From assembly GCF_037969725.1 (NCBI RefSeq), contig NZ_CP150203.1:5348001-5412000 (forward strand): DNA of 64,000 bases, written 5' to 3'. A program made the position numbers and the translations under genes. The notes beneath the pieces are model-generated. The model saw nothing but the letters and a program-made list of their open reading frames with translations. It was not told the origin of the DNA and searched no databases. Positions within the stretch are counted from its first letter, which is position 1, and each line of letters starts with the position of its first letter. Positions 16,962-26,807 of the stretch are shown here, in pieces. This DNA comes from Paenibacillus sp. FSL W8-0426 (GTDB lineage Bacteria; Bacillota; Bacilli; Paenibacillales; Paenibacillaceae).

Positions 16962-17392
16962 AGTTCCATTTCGCTTTCAAGAAGAGTGATGATTTCTTCG
17001 GCCGTTTTGGCATGGCGCAGAATCTCCATATTTTCTTCTTCTGCACAAATGACCGCGATGCTGGTCAGTATTTCCATGTGGTCTCCGCCTTGCGCGGCGA
17101 TGCCGATGACCATGTATGCTTTCTCGTCGCCAAAGTCAACACCTTGCGGGAATTGAATAACCGAGATGCCGGTGGACAAAATAAATCCTTTCGATTCCTT
17201 CGTGCCATGCGGAATGGCAAGCCCGTTACCGACGTACGTCGATACGATCTCTTCGCGCTCCAGCATTTTGTCGATGTACTCCGCCGTAATGTGGCCAGCA
17301 TTTTTCAGCACTTGCCCGGCCATGCGAATCGCTTCATATTTATCTTGCGCCGTCGCGTTCAGGACGACTTTGTCTGTCGTTAAAATACTCAT
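16958..17392 (-). CDS. mtlF: PTS mannitol-specific EIIA component
   Basis: 144-aa cytosolic phosphocarrier that takes phosphate from HPr and passes it to the EIIB domain of MtlA. The phosphorylated His is His62 in GLAIPHGT. The length is that of free-standing EIIA-Mtl proteins, consistent with MtlA here lacking an EIIA domain. It overlaps mtlR upstream and mtlD downstream by 4 bp each. In Bacillus, EIIB/EIIA phosphorylation also controls MtlR. Confidence 0.96.
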   Translation of the reverse strand: MSILTTDKVVLNATAQDKYEAIRMAGQVLKNAGHITAEYIDKMLEREEIVSTYVGNGLAIPHGTKESKGFILSTGISVIQFPQGVDFGDEKAYMVIGIAAQGGDHMEILTSIAVICAEEENMEILRHAKTAEEIITLLESEMEL

Positions 17393-19470
17393 GGTTGTTG
17401 CCCTCCAATTTCGGTTTTGCTGCGATAAAATCCGACCAGTTCACGGGAAAGATAATGAATGAGATCATCCCTGTTCCCTTTTTCCAACAATTCGATCATT
17501 TCTTCCTGCAGAAGCAGGGCGCTGATTTCGCTAAGCACCTCCAGGCTTTCCTTCGACAGCTCCCAAGGGCCCAGCATCAGCAAGACGTGTCTGACGCCTT
17601 CCGGGTCGTCTTCGGACATCAGCAGCGGCTGCGTCAGTTGAAACAAGCTGATCGTTGCCCTGTAGATGCCTTCGCTGCGCGTGTGAAACAAGGCGAGCGA
17701 AGTGCCCGGAATTTTCTGGCTGCCTGCTTTTTCACGGGCCTCCAGCAATTTGGTTACTTTGTGCGGGGCTTGAAGCACGCCGCGCTCATGCTGTATTTTG
17801 CACATGGCATAGACTGTTTCATCCAATCCCAGGCCCTTATTGTCCAAAGGAAATACCTGGAACTCGCCGATGATTCGCACGATCTCTACCAGCATGGCCT
17901 CAAGTCCTGACCACTGCGTTTCGCGAACGACAGGGGAATGCCCGCTTGAAGGCGGGCTGTGTTCCCGCTGCAGCGTCGTCGTTTTGATAAAATGCCGAAG
18001 CTGTTCGCTTTCCTCGCCGGTCAATAGCGGACTGACTTTGTAGTACTGGTGCTTTTCCATCGGCAAATCCACGGTCGACAATACGAGATCGTACTGCTCC
18101 TTAGGAATTCGGACCGCTTCGTACCAAGATACGCTGTCCACAATGCGAATTTCGGGAATTTCCTTGGCGAGCCTGCTTGAGAGCATGCGCGACGATCCGA
18201 TGCCGCTGGTGCATACAATGACGGCTCTGACCTCGCGCTTCAGCGTCCGCAACCGTTCAATGGAAGCTCCAAAATGCATGACCAAAAAACCGATTTCCTC
18301 ATCAGGTACTTCAATGCCATGCCAAGCTTGATTCACCGCTCGTTTAACGTCCGCGAACAAGGCTTCGTAATCCTGGCGGATTTGCTGCAATAAAGGGTTG
18401 CGGATCAGCTGCCGCCCTTCGATTCGTTCCAGAACAGGCTCCATATGGGCAATCAAACCTTCGCGCAGCAGCCGGTCTTCATGAAAATCGTAATGCGTGA
18501 TCTTCTCCATGCTGTCGATCAGCGAAACGACCCGGTCAAGCACAAGCAGATCATCCACCGGCAGCAGCCGGGTGGTATGCATCAATTGCCTGGCTTCGAT
18601 CAGCAGGCCGTGAACGTATTTCCGCTCCGCCAAATCGAGTTCGATGCCCAGTTCACTGGCAAGAATGGTGCAGAGACGCAAAGCCATGTATTCCGGAACA
18701 CTGTCTTCAGGGATCTGTACGTGCGGCATATCGTTCTCGATCGCACGGCCTTTGTTGACACGGGCCGCCATCACCGACAATTGCAGCAGCAATCTCATGT
18801 ACTGGCGCTCAGGCATGTTCTCCAGCCATTCGATATCGGGCTGCCATAAGGCGTTTTCTACTTTCAATACATGATCATGCCCGATGATTTCGAGCAGCTT
18901 GCTGTTTGCCTTGGAGTTGGTGTGCTCCGATCGGGCGCCGAACAGATCCGATTCGTCCAAATGCTCCATGGCAAGTTCCACCATTGCTCGACGGATATAA
19001 GATTCGCTCCCGGTAATTTCCACGCCGTATCCACGTCTTCTCACCAGAACGAGTCCCTGCTCCTCGATCCATGATTGCAATTCATCGAGATCGTGGCTGA
19101 CCGTTACGACGGTGACTTTCAAATCGGATGCGATCGCGAGCAGCTTAATGGGCTCTTGATTATCGTCCAGAAGCAGGCTGAGCGCGTAAATTTTGCGCTC
19201 TTCGGGCGTCCATTCCATCGGCTCGACTTGAAACAGCTGTTGTCTTAGCCGTGAAAGACAGGAGGGATCTGCATCTAAATAGATGCCGATCCCGGATTTT
19301 TTTTTGATTTCGACCCCGTAAGAGACCAGTTTTTCTTCCAATGCGCTAAGTTCCCTCAATATCGTTCTGGTGCTCACATTGATCCGGGCCGCGATGTCCC
19401 CGGCGGTCACTTCTTTGGTCTGCTGCAGGAGAAATTCCAAAATCTCGCGTTGCCGCTTCGAAATATTCAT
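17389..19470 (-). CDS. mtlR: Mannitol operon transcriptional activator MtlR (PRD family)
   Basis: 693 aa. An N-terminal DeoR-like helix-turn-helix (RQREILEFLLQ... about 5-60) and a second HTH are followed by two PRD domains (about 190-400, with the conserved His in HYDFHEDRL). Then comes an EIIB-Gat-like domain with Cys in VIVCTSGIGSS (about 420) and a C-terminal EIIA-Mtl-like domain. Phosphorylation by HPr in the PRDs and by the mannitol EII at the B/A-like domains is known for the family and couples activation to mannitol uptake. It lies 14 bp after mtlA with a weak RBS and overlaps mtlF. Confidence 0.95.
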   Translation of the reverse strand: MNISKRQREILEFLLQQTKEVTAGDIAARINVSTRTILRELSALEEKLVSYGVEIKKKSGIGIYLDADPSCLSRLRQQLFQVEPMEWTPEERKIYALSLLLDDNQEPIKLLAIASDLKVTVVTVSHDLDELQSWIEEQGLVLVRRRGYGVEITGSESYIRRAMVELAMEHLDESDLFGARSEHTNSKANSKLLEIIGHDHVLKVENALWQPDIEWLENMPERQYMRLLLQLSVMAARVNKGRAIENDMPHVQIPEDSVPEYMALRLCTILASELGIELDLAERKYVHGLLIEARQLMHTTRLLPVDDLLVLDRVVSLIDSMEKITHYDFHEDRLLREGLIAHMEPVLERIEGRQLIRNPLLQQIRQDYEALFADVKRAVNQAWHGIEVPDEEIGFLVMHFGASIERLRTLKREVRAVIVCTSGIGSSRMLSSRLAKEIPEIRIVDSVSWYEAVRIPKEQYDLVLSTVDLPMEKHQYYKVSPLLTGEESEQLRHFIKTTTLQREHSPPSSGHSPVVRETQWSGLEAMLVEIVRIIGEFQVFPLDNKGLGLDETVYAMCKIQHERGVLQAPHKVTKLLEAREKAGSQKIPGTSLALFHTRSEGIYRATISLFQLTQPLLMSEDDPEGVRHVLLMLGPWELSKESLEVLSEISALLLQEEMIELLEKGNRDDLIHYLSRELVGFYRSKTEIGGQQP

Positions 19471-19484
19471 TGTTGTGGTTCCGT

Positions 19485-20948
19485 TCAGGAATTGGATTTG
19501 AGGCGTTCAACCAGTGCCTCGTATTCCGGGCTCTTCAGGAAGTTTTCAATGGAGATGTGCTCCGCGTTCGGCGCGACCGTTTTGGCCCGGTCGGTCAGCG
19601 TTTTTTGCGTAATGACGATATCCGCATCCTGCGGAATTTCGCTGATCGCCGTATTGGTGACGTTCACGTCCACACCGGCCTGCTTCATTTTCTTCCGCAA
19701 AATCGAAGCACCCATCGCGCTTGATCCCATTCCCGCGTCGCACGAGAACACGATTTTGTTGACATCTTTCTTCACTGCGGAAGCCCCGATGTCTGCCGCA
19801 CGGTCTGCTTCACGGTTGTCGTTGGCTACGGTTTCGTTCGCCGTCTTGCCTTGATTTTTCATTTCTTTCATCCGGTTGGATGCAGCTTCCAAATCCTCGT
19901 CTTTTTGTTTGCCCGTTTTGAGCAGAACGGCAGCAACCAGGAAGGAAACGACCGCTGCAATGATTACGCCTGCCAACATCGGAACGTACCCGCCCTTAGG
20001 TGTCAACAAGAAATAGGCGATGATACTTCCCGGAGATGGAGCGGATACGAGTCCCGCACCCGTCAACATGAATGTCAGCGTTCCAGCGACGCCACCCGCA
20101 ATAGTGGCCAGGATCAGGATCGGTCTCATCAGGATGTAAGGGAAATAAATTTCGTGAATCCCGCCAAAGAAATGGATGATGGCAGCACCTGGAGCCGAAG
20201 ATTTCGCAGAACCACGGCCAAAGAAGCAATATGCCAGCAAGATACCAAGTCCGGGACCCGGATTTGATTCCAGCATAAACAGTATGGATTGACCGAGATC
20301 TCTAGCCTGATCCGTTCCCAAAGGCGTCAAAATCCCATGGTTAATGGCATTGTTCAGGAAAAGCACTTTTCCCGGCTCGATGATCAGGTTGACGAGTGGC
20401 AGCAAGCCCAGATCCATCAATCCTTGAACGCCCGCGGACAGAATTTTACTGAGCGCCTCAATCAGAGGGCCGATCCCTTTCAGGGCGATCAAGGCCAGAA
20501 TTCCGCCAATAATACCGGCAGAGAAGTTGTTGACCAACATTTCAAAACCGGATTTGATCTTGCCTTCAACGGCTTTGTCAAACTGTTTGATGATCCAAGC
20601 CGCAAGCGGACCTGCGATCATTGCGCCAAGAAACATCGGAATGTCGCTGCCCACGATAACGCCTATGGTCATAATCGAACCGACGACGCCCCCGCGCGTG
20701 CCATGCACCATCGTGCCGCCCGTATAACCGATCAGCAATGGCAGCAAATATTTGATCATCGGATCAACGAGCTGCGCAAAATCGGCGTTAGGGAACCAAC
20801 CCTTCGGTATGAATAAAGCCGTGATCAAGCCCCATGCGATAAATGCACCCATGTTCGGCATAACCATGCCGCTCAGGAAACGTCCGAACTTTTGCACGCC
20901 TACCCGCAGTCCTTCGGCTTTCCCGGACTTTGCGTCCACTGAACTCAT
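19485..20948 (-). CDS. mtlA: PTS mannitol-specific EIICB component
   Basis: 487-aa membrane permease that imports mannitol and phosphorylates it to mannitol-1-phosphate. Residues 1-340 form the multi-span EIIC with the GGIHEIYFPYILM substrate region. A charged linker leads to EIIB (about 393-487) with the active Cys403 in FSCDAGMGSS. There is no EIIA domain; MtlF supplies it. GAGGAGG lies 8 nt before the ATG. It is the first gene of the operon, with a promoter and a cre-like site about 110 bp upstream. Confidence 0.97.
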   Translation of the reverse strand: MSSVDAKSGKAEGLRVGVQKFGRFLSGMVMPNMGAFIAWGLITALFIPKGWFPNADFAQLVDPMIKYLLPLLIGYTGGTMVHGTRGGVVGSIMTIGVIVGSDIPMFLGAMIAGPLAAWIIKQFDKAVEGKIKSGFEMLVNNFSAGIIGGILALIALKGIGPLIEALSKILSAGVQGLMDLGLLPLVNLIIEPGKVLFLNNAINHGILTPLGTDQARDLGQSILFMLESNPGPGLGILLAYCFFGRGSAKSSAPGAAIIHFFGGIHEIYFPYILMRPILILATIAGGVAGTLTFMLTGAGLVSAPSPGSIIAYFLLTPKGGYVPMLAGVIIAAVVSFLVAAVLLKTGKQKDEDLEAASNRMKEMKNQGKTANETVANDNREADRAADIGASAVKKDVNKIVFSCDAGMGSSAMGASILRKKMKQAGVDVNVTNTAISEIPQDADIVITQKTLTDRAKTVAPNAEHISIENFLKSPEYEALVERLKSNS

Positions 20949-21052
20949 ATTGATAACCTCCTCAACATGTTAAACCTTGACTCGACTGAACATATCAACA
21001 CGCAGTTCAGATGAATAAAGGTACAAATCTTGTATTCGTGATTTTCAAGTTC

Positions 21053-21081
21053 ATACTAAATGAAAACGGTATCCCTTACAA
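21053..21081 (-). promoter_or_regulatory. Candidate mtl promoter with overlapping cre-like site
   Basis: Minus strand: -35 TTGTAA (21076-21081), 17-bp spacer, -10 TAGTAT (21053-21058). TGAAAACGGTATCC on the plus strand (21061-21074) matches cre except the last base and lies in the spacer. MtlR would be expected to bind upstream, in the AT-rich stretch 21082-21180. The rest of the 449-bp gap up to gcvH holds only the terminator at 21302-21338. Confidence 0.5.
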
Positions 21082-21301
21082 CGAAATGAAAATCAACTCC
21101 CGTCATGAACGTTGATGACAAGATTTAAATTGGATCTGTTTTGCGTTGTCGCAAGTTCAACAGCAACGTACCGATTCCTTCTATGTATCATGCCCAATCA
21201 TAGCCCTGGCTTATTAAAACAAGAATGCATAATATAAAAAAACAGTGTTTTTTAAGAGGTACAAGAGATACACCCTTTCAGACTTTCCCCTTAAACAACG
21301 C

Positions 21302-21338
21302 AAAAAAGCCAAGCGGCAGCTTGGCCGCATCGGCTTTT
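21302..21338 (-). terminator. Terminator of gcvH
   Basis: Stem AAAAGCC..GCGGC with GCCGC..GGCTTTT and a T6 tract on the minus strand, 60 bp past the gcvH stop. Confidence 0.75.
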
Positions 21339-21397
21339 CAAACCCATGAAATATACACTTTTATTTTCAGTAATAATACGTAAATTAGTGCAAACGA

Positions 21398-21790
21398 TTA
21401 TTCTTCGGTATGCTTCCGGTAGGCATCCGCGTCCAGCAGTCCTGACAGCGCCGCGCTCAAATCGCCGTCCACGCGGATTTCAACCATCCAGCCTTCTTCA
21501 TAAGGAGAAGTGTTTACAAGCTCCGGCGCCTCTTGCAGCGCCTCGTTTACGGCCACAACGATTCCTCCCACGGGCGCAAACAGATCCGAAACCGTCTTTA
21601 CGGATTCGATCGTTCCAATGCCTGCCTCCGCTTGCACATTCGAGTCAAGGTCAGGCAGTTCAACAAACACAATGTCACCCAGCTGATGCTGCGCGAATTC
21701 GGTTATGCCTATACGCACAGTATTTTCACCGACGGTTTGCACCCATTCGTGTTCTTCACTGTACAGGAAATCGTTTCTCAATTCGCTCAT
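21398..21790 (-). CDS. gcvH: Glycine cleavage system H protein
   Basis: 130-aa lipoyl carrier shuttling the aminomethyl group between P, T and L proteins. The lipoylated Lys is Lys65 in ESVKTVSDL, within the standard barrel-sandwich fold starting DFLYSEEHEWV. It is transcribed away from gcvT-gcvPA-gcvPB, so it is not under the glycine riboswitch at 22130-22350 unless by another mechanism. GAGGCGGATAACCAA precedes the ATG. Its start codon overlaps the stop of a possible 31-codon frame upstream (see findings). Confidence 0.96.
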   Translation of the reverse strand: MSELRNDFLYSEEHEWVQTVGENTVRIGITEFAQHQLGDIVFVELPDLDSNVQAEAGIGTIESVKTVSDLFAPVGGIVVAVNEALQEAPELVNTSPYEEGWMVEIRVDGDLSAALSGLLDADAYRKHTEE

Positions 21791-21861
21791 TTGGTTATCC
21801 GCCTCGCTTTTTCATTAGTGGAGTGCATGCGTTCCTTGACCTTCCCTTTTTCCCAAAACAT

Positions 21862-21891
21862 AGCGTATGACATGTCGGCCATAAATGTCAA
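21862..21891 (-). promoter_or_regulatory. Candidate gcvH promoter
   Basis: Minus strand TTGACA (21886-21891), 18-bp spacer, TACGCT (21862-21867). The -35 is perfect and the -10 poor. Confidence 0.4.
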
Positions 21892-22056
21892 TATACCTAA
21901 CAATATATTCTTTTCACCCTCCAAAAAGTGACATCCTTTTTATAGGCATTCAATCATATACTGGATATGGAATCGCTACCTTGTCGGAAACACGAACATT
22001 AAAAGGGCAAAAAAAATAAATATTCGCTTTTATTCTCTATTCTTATGATATAGTTC

Positions 22057-22086
22057 TTGACACAAATAGCTTTAACGCGTTTTAAT
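22057..22086 (+). promoter_or_regulatory. SigA promoter of the glycine riboswitch/gcvT operon
   Basis: TTGACA (22057-22062), 18-bp spacer, TTTAAT (22081-22086). Transcription would begin near 22093, about 40 nt before the first aptamer. Confidence 0.7.
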
Positions 22087-22127
22087 TGAGGTGAGAAACA
22101 ACTGACAGAAGCAATATTCGCGGATGA

Positions 22128-22350
22128 ACGTAAAGGGAGAGATCACCCCGTCCCGCTTTGGGATCGTACGTGGTGGCGCCGAAGGAGTAAACCCCCGACA
22201 AGCGGCGGGTGAATCTCTCAGGCAAAAGGACTTTTACGGGACGCAACTCTGGAGAGCATCCATTCGCCCAAGAAGGGCGTTTTGATCACCCAAGGGGAAA
22301 CCTGACGCAATCTGCGACGGGGTAACTCTCAGGTACCAAGGACAGAGCCC
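22128..22350 (+). ncRNA. Tandem glycine riboswitch (gcvT motif)
   Basis: Two glycine aptamers in series. The first (about 22130-22258) has GGGAGAGATCACC, GGCGCCGAAGGAGTAAACCCCC and CTCTCAGGCAAAAGGAC. The second (about 22285-22348) has GGGGAAACC and TAACTCTCAGGTACCAAGGACAGAG. These are the conserved blocks of the gcvT RNA motif, which binds glycine and usually turns on the glycine cleavage operon. The downstream platform (to about 22402) can pair AAGGACAG of the second aptamer with CTGTCCTT, enclosing a GCATGC hairpin, and is followed by TTTTCC..TTTTT, a terminator-like arrangement. Confidence 0.95.
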
Positions 22351-22405
22351 AGGAATTCAGCATGCTGCCGCATGCCGGTTCTTTGGCCTGTCCTTTTCCT
22401 TTTTC
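22340..22405 (+). terminator. Expression-platform terminator of the glycine riboswitch
   Basis: AAGGACAG near 22337-22345 can pair with CTGTCCTT near 22391-22398, with an internal GCATGC/GCATGC hairpin, followed by T-rich sequence. The 5' arm is part of aptamer 2, so glycine binding should prevent it. Confidence 0.55.
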
Positions 22406-22532
22406 CCCAAAAAACGAAAACAGTGCATAAGAATCCTGCATAGGGCAGCTTCCTCATGACGTATAGACCATCCCTTTTCCGCGGTTTCGTTTCACATTCG
22501 GCCCGTCTGGCGGCCTACAACGAGGTGATATG

Positions 22533-23687
22533 ATGTCCGATTTGTTAAGAACTCCTCTCTTCCCGCATTATCAGCAATTCGAAGGCATGCGCTGCATCGA
22601 TTTTGGCGGCTGGGAACTGCCCGTGCAGTTCAGCGGCATCCAGAAAGAGCATGAGGCCGTGCGCGAACGTGCAGGATTGTTTGATGTATCCCACATGGGT
22701 GAATTCATAGTCCAAGGCGAACAAGCCGAGGCCTTTTTGCAGCAAATGACAACCAATGACGTGACATCACTGGTTCCGGGGCAAGCTCAGTACACATTGA
22801 TGTGTTATCCGAGTGGCGGGGTCGTCGATGACCTGCTCATCTACAAACTGGAAGAACAGCGCTATATGCTGGTCGTCAACGCCTCCAATATCGAAAAGGA
22901 CTGGGCATGGCTGCAAGAGCACATCATTGCCGGTGTCGGGATGAGCAACGTATCCGAAGAGACCGCGCTTTTGGCGCTGCAAGGCCCGCTGGCTGCCGAT
23001 ATTCTGGCCAAAGTCACAACGGGTACGAATCTCGGCGACATCGAGCCGTTCCGGTTTGTCCGCGATGCCGACGTATGCGACGTTACGCTCCTGCTCTCGC
23101 GCACGGGTTACACGGGCGAAGATGGATTCGAGCTCTACGTCCCGGCCGATCAGGCCGCCCGGATCTGGGAAGGACTGCTGCAAGCCGGAGCACCGCACGG
23201 ACTGATTCCTGCCGGACTTGGCGCAAGGGATACGCTGCGCTTTGAAGCAAGATTGCCGTTGTACGGACAGGAGCTGTCCGCGACCATTTCTCCGCTTGAA
23301 GCCGGGCTTGGCATGTTCGTGAAATGGAATGCCGGACCGTTTATCGGTCAGGAAGCGCTGCTGCAGCAAAAGAACGACGGCCCTGCTCGCAAGCTGGTCG
23401 GCATTGAAGTACTGGAGCGCGGAATTCCCCGGCCGCACTATCCGATCTATGCGGATGGCGTACAGATCGGCGAAGTGACGACCGGCACCCAATCCCCTAC
23501 GCTGAAGCGCAATCTGGGGCTCGCCCTGATCGACAGCAGGCATGCTGCGCTGGGTACTCCGCTTGAGATCGGGATTCGCGGCAAAACATTGAAAGCCGAG
23601 GTCGTCAAAACCCCTTTTTACAAACGGACGCGCGCACCAAAGACACCTGATGCAAAAGAGACCATCCAAGGAGCTGATCTAACATGA
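22533..23687 (+). CDS. gcvT: Glycine cleavage system T protein (aminomethyltransferase)
   Basis: 384 aa. Transfers the methylene group from aminomethyl-H protein to tetrahydrofolate and releases ammonia. It contains the GcvT folate-binding domain ([22 protein letters not shown]... near 20-45, DVSHMGEF near 50) and the C-terminal barrel. ATG 22533 is preferred over 22530 because AGGTG is 5 nt upstream. The stop overlaps gcvPA by 4 bp. It is controlled by the upstream tandem glycine riboswitch. Confidence 0.97.
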   Translation: MSDLLRTPLFPHYQQFEGMRCIDFGGWELPVQFSGIQKEHEAVRERAGLFDVSHMGEFIVQGEQAEAFLQQMTTNDVTSLVPGQAQYTLMCYPSGGVVDDLLIYKLEEQRYMLVVNASNIEKDWAWLQEHIIAGVGMSNVSEETALLALQGPLAADILAKVTTGTNLGDIEPFRFVRDADVCDVTLLLSRTGYTGEDGFELYVPADQAARIWEGLLQAGAPHGLIPAGLGARDTLRFEARLPLYGQELSATISPLEAGLGMFVKWNAGPFIGQEALLQQKNDGPARKLVGIEVLERGIPRPHYPIYADGVQIGEVTTGTQSPTLKRNLGLALIDSRHAALGTPLEIGIRGKTLKAEVVKTPFYKRTRAPKTPDAKETIQGADLT

Positions 23688-25039
23688 CCAAGCACCGTTA
23701 CATCCCGATGACCGAGCAGGATCAGAACGCCATGCTGGCAACGGTTGGCGTGGATACGATCGATGACCTGTTCCGCGACATTCCCGAAGACATTCGTTTC
23801 CAGGGCGAACTGCCCATTTCTTCCCGGCTCGACGAACACGCGCTGAGTCGCCATATGGCCAAACAGGCCGGAGCTAACGCCCATTTCGATACACACGCCA
23901 GCTTTCTTGGCGCCGGCATTTACGATCATCACATTCCTTCCGTCATCAATCACGTTATCTCGCGATCCGAATTTTACACAGCTTACACACCATATCAACC
24001 GGAAATCAGCCAAGGGGAGCTGCAAGCGATCTTTGAATTCCAGTCATACATCTGTGAGTTGACCGGCATGGCCGTTGCCAATGCCAGCATGTATGACGGC
24101 GCTACAGCCTTTGCGGAAGCCGGGAATCTGGCTGCTGCGGCCACCCGCCGCAAGCAGCTGATCGTGTCCAGCACAGTGCATCCCGAGTCCCGCCAAGTCC
24201 TGAAAGCATATGCTCACGGCCTTAATCTGGAGATCGTCGAGATTGGCCACAAAGACGGCGTGACCGACTGGGATGCCCTGCAAGCCGCCGTATCCGGGGA
24301 CACCGCTGCCGTCATGATTCAAAGCCCCAACTTCTTCGGAGCTCTGGAACATGTAAAACAGGCCGCAGACCTCGTGCATGCGCACAAAGGCCTGCTCGTC
24401 GTTAGCGCGAACCCGCTGTCGCTTGGCCTGCTTGAAGCTCCCGGCAAGCTTGGCGCCGACATCGTCGTCGGCGACGCGCAGCCGCTTGGCATCGCCGCTT
24501 CGCTCGGCGGACCGACTTGCGGATATTTCGCCGTATCCCAGGCTCACATGCGCCGCATTCCCGGGCGCATCGTCGGCCAGACGACCGACCGCAGCGGCAA
24601 ACGCGGCTTCGTGCTGACGCTGCAAGCCCGCGAGCAGCACATTCGCCGCGAGAAGGCGACGTCCAACATCTGCTCGAATCAAGCGCTGCTTGCCCTGAGC
24701 GCCTCCGTCTACATGTCCACCATGGGCAGACAAGGCATGATCGACGTGGCCGACCTGAATGTTCAGAAGAGCCATTATGCCCGCCGGATTCTGCAAGCCA
24801 TTCCGGGCGTGAGCATTGCATTTTCCACACCTACGTTTAATGAATTTGTCATTCGGCTGCCGGAAGGAACGAATATCGAAGCACTGCAGTTGAAATGGCT
24901 CAAGGAAGGTTTTATCGGCGGTTATGATCTGGGGCGTCATTATCCGGAACTGGCCGGACATCTGCTGATTGCCGTAACCGAACGCCGCAGCAAAGAAGAG
25001 ATCGACGAATTCGCACGTGTACTGGAGGGATCGCTGTGA
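23684..25039 (+). CDS. gcvPA: Glycine dehydrogenase (decarboxylating) subunit 1
   Basis: 451 aa, the N-terminal half of the divided P protein typical of Gram-positives. It pairs with GcvPB to decarboxylate glycine and load the H protein. It begins [20 protein letters not shown], contains [15 protein letters not shown] and the glycine-rich [11 protein letters not shown] segment, and lacks the PLP lysine, which is on GcvPB. AAGGAGCTGAT lies before the ATG. It overlaps gcvT upstream and gcvPB downstream by 4 bp. Confidence 0.97.
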   Translation: MTKHRYIPMTEQDQNAMLATVGVDTIDDLFRDIPEDIRFQGELPISSRLDEHALSRHMAKQAGANAHFDTHASFLGAGIYDHHIPSVINHVISRSEFYTAYTPYQPEISQGELQAIFEFQSYICELTGMAVANASMYDGATAFAEAGNLAAAATRRKQLIVSSTVHPESRQVLKAYAHGLNLEIVEIGHKDGVTDWDALQAAVSGDTAAVMIQSPNFFGALEHVKQAADLVHAHKGLLVVSANPLSLGLLEAPGKLGADIVVGDAQPLGIAASLGGPTCGYFAVSQAHMRRIPGRIVGQTTDRSGKRGFVLTLQAREQHIRREKATSNICSNQALLALSASVYMSTMGRQGMIDVADLNVQKSHYARRILQAIPGVSIAFSTPTFNEFVIRLPEGTNIEALQLKWLKEGFIGGYDLGRHYPELAGHLLIAVTERRSKEEIDEFARVLEGSL

Positions 25040-26610
25040 CGCAGGAGACAACAACGCAAACAACGCAAACCGGAACGAAATCCGCAGTTCAGGACACAAA
25101 CGGAAATAACAGGGATGCCAACACAGAAACCGCGATGAACCCCGCCGCCAACGTCACTCCCGAGCAATCGCTTATTTTTGAGTTGAGCAGCCCCGGGCGC
25201 GTCGCCTATTCCCTGCCGGAATGCGATGTGCCAAGGCAAGAGATCAAATCCCTGATTCCCCGGGAAATGCTTCGCTCCGAAGCAGCCGCATTGCCTGAGG
25301 TTTACGAAGTGGATGTCATCCGGCATTACACCGCCCTTTCCCGTCGCAACTTCGGCGTGGATAACGGCTTCTACCCGTTAGGATCGTGCACGATGAAATA
25401 CAATCCAAAAATCAACGAAGACGTCGCCCGATACAGCGGCTTTGCCAAAATCCACCCCTATCAGCACGAATCCAGCATCCAAGGGGCGCTTGAACTGCTG
25501 TACACGCTGCAAAACGACCTTGCCGGCCTGACCGGCATGGATGCCGTAACCCTTCAACCTGCCGCTGGCGCGCATGGCGAATGGACGGGGCTGATGATGA
25601 TCCGGGCCTATCACGAAAGCCGGGGCGAAACGCGCACCAAAGTCATCGTGCCGGATTCCTCCCACGGCACCAACCCGGCCAGCGCTACCGTTGCCGGCTT
25701 CGAGACCGTAACCATCCCTTCCCGTTCGGATGGGCTCGTCGATCTGGATGCCTTGCGCGCAGCCGTCGGCAGCGATACGGCGGCTCTGATGCTGACCAAT
25801 CCGAATACGCTTGGTCTGTTCGAAAAGGACATTCAGGAAATTGCCTCGATCGTGCATGAGGCCGGCGGCTTGCTCTATTACGACGGCGCAAATTCCAATG
25901 CCATCATGGGCATCGCCCGGCCTGGCGATATGGGCTTCGACGTCGTGCATCTCAATTTGCATAAAACGATGAGCACTCCACATGGCGGCGGCGGTCCTGG
26001 AGCCGGTCCGGTTGGCGTGAAAAGTCTGCTTGTTCCGTTCCTGCCAAAACCTGTCGTCATACGCGATGATGAAGGCCGATATACGCTTGATCATGCCGGG
26101 GACCAATCGATCGGTCGGGTCAAAGCATTTTACGGCAACTTCGGCATCTTGGTACGCGCATATGCTTACATCCGCACCTACGGGCCGGAAGGCTTGCGCC
26201 GCGTTTCCGAATGCGCCGTTCTCAACGCCAATTACATGATGGCCCGGCTCGCGCCTTATTACGAGATTCCGTATCCGGGGGTGTGCAAGCATGAATTCGT
26301 CATGTCGGGACGCGGCCTCAAGCAATACGGCGTACGCACGCTTGACGTCGCCAAACGTTTGCTCGATTTCGGTTACCATCCGCCAACGGTATACTTCCCA
26401 TTGAATGTGGAAGAGTGCATCATGATCGAACCGACCGAGACGGAAAGCAAGGAAACGCTTGACGGTTTCATCGATACGATGATCCGCATCGCGAAGGAAG
26501 CTGAGGAAACGCCGGAGGTCGTGCTCAATGCACCCTACGGCACGCCTGTGACCCGTCTCGACGAAACAACCGCTGCACGCAAGCCTGTGTTGAACTGCGC
26601 CTGCAGTTGA
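25036..26610 (+). CDS. gcvPB: Glycine dehydrogenase (decarboxylating) subunit 2
   Basis: 524 aa, the PLP-bearing half of P protein. The Schiff-base Lys is in [20 protein letters not shown] (near 317). GTG 25036 follows GGAGGGATCGCT and overlaps gcvPA. Residues 1-45 are a Thr/Gln/Asn-rich extension before the conserved [17 protein letters not shown], longer than in typical homologues. The protein ends in an unusual CACS. It is last in the operon and followed by a strong terminator. Confidence 0.96.
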   Translation: MTQETTTQTTQTGTKSAVQDTNGNNRDANTETAMNPAANVTPEQSLIFELSSPGRVAYSLPECDVPRQEIKSLIPREMLRSEAAALPEVYEVDVIRHYTALSRRNFGVDNGFYPLGSCTMKYNPKINEDVARYSGFAKIHPYQHESSIQGALELLYTLQNDLAGLTGMDAVTLQPAAGAHGEWTGLMMIRAYHESRGETRTKVIVPDSSHGTNPASATVAGFETVTIPSRSDGLVDLDALRAAVGSDTAALMLTNPNTLGLFEKDIQEIASIVHEAGGLLYYDGANSNAIMGIARPGDMGFDVVHLNLHKTMSTPHGGGGPGAGPVGVKSLLVPFLPKPVVIRDDEGRYTLDHAGDQSIGRVKAFYGNFGILVRAYAYIRTYGPEGLRRVSECAVLNANYMMARLAPYYEIPYPGVCKHEFVMSGRGLKQYGVRTLDVAKRLLDFGYHPPTVYFPLNVEECIMIEPTETESKETLDGFIDTMIRIAKEAEETPEVVLNAPYGTPVTRLDETTAARKPVLNCACS

Positions 26611-26622
26611 TCAGGCCATAAC

Positions 26623-26663
26623 AAAAAGCCGCACAAGGTTATCGACAACCGTGTGCGGCTTTC
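26623..26663 (+). terminator. Terminator of the gcvT-gcvPA-gcvPB operon
   Basis: 16-bp stem AAAGCCGCACAAGGTT with its near-perfect complement and a short loop, followed by CTTTCTT. It begins 13 bp past the gcvPB stop. Confidence 0.85.
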
Positions 26664-26807
26664 TTGGCCGGCATTTGCAATCGAGGAAAAAAAGCCGGCA
26701 TCCGCTTTACGCAGACACCGGCATCCATATGCTGCATCGCTGCAGCCCCTTCAATCGGAAAAAGAAAAGACCCTTAAACATCGGGGAAACCCCGAACCCA
26801 GTGATGC

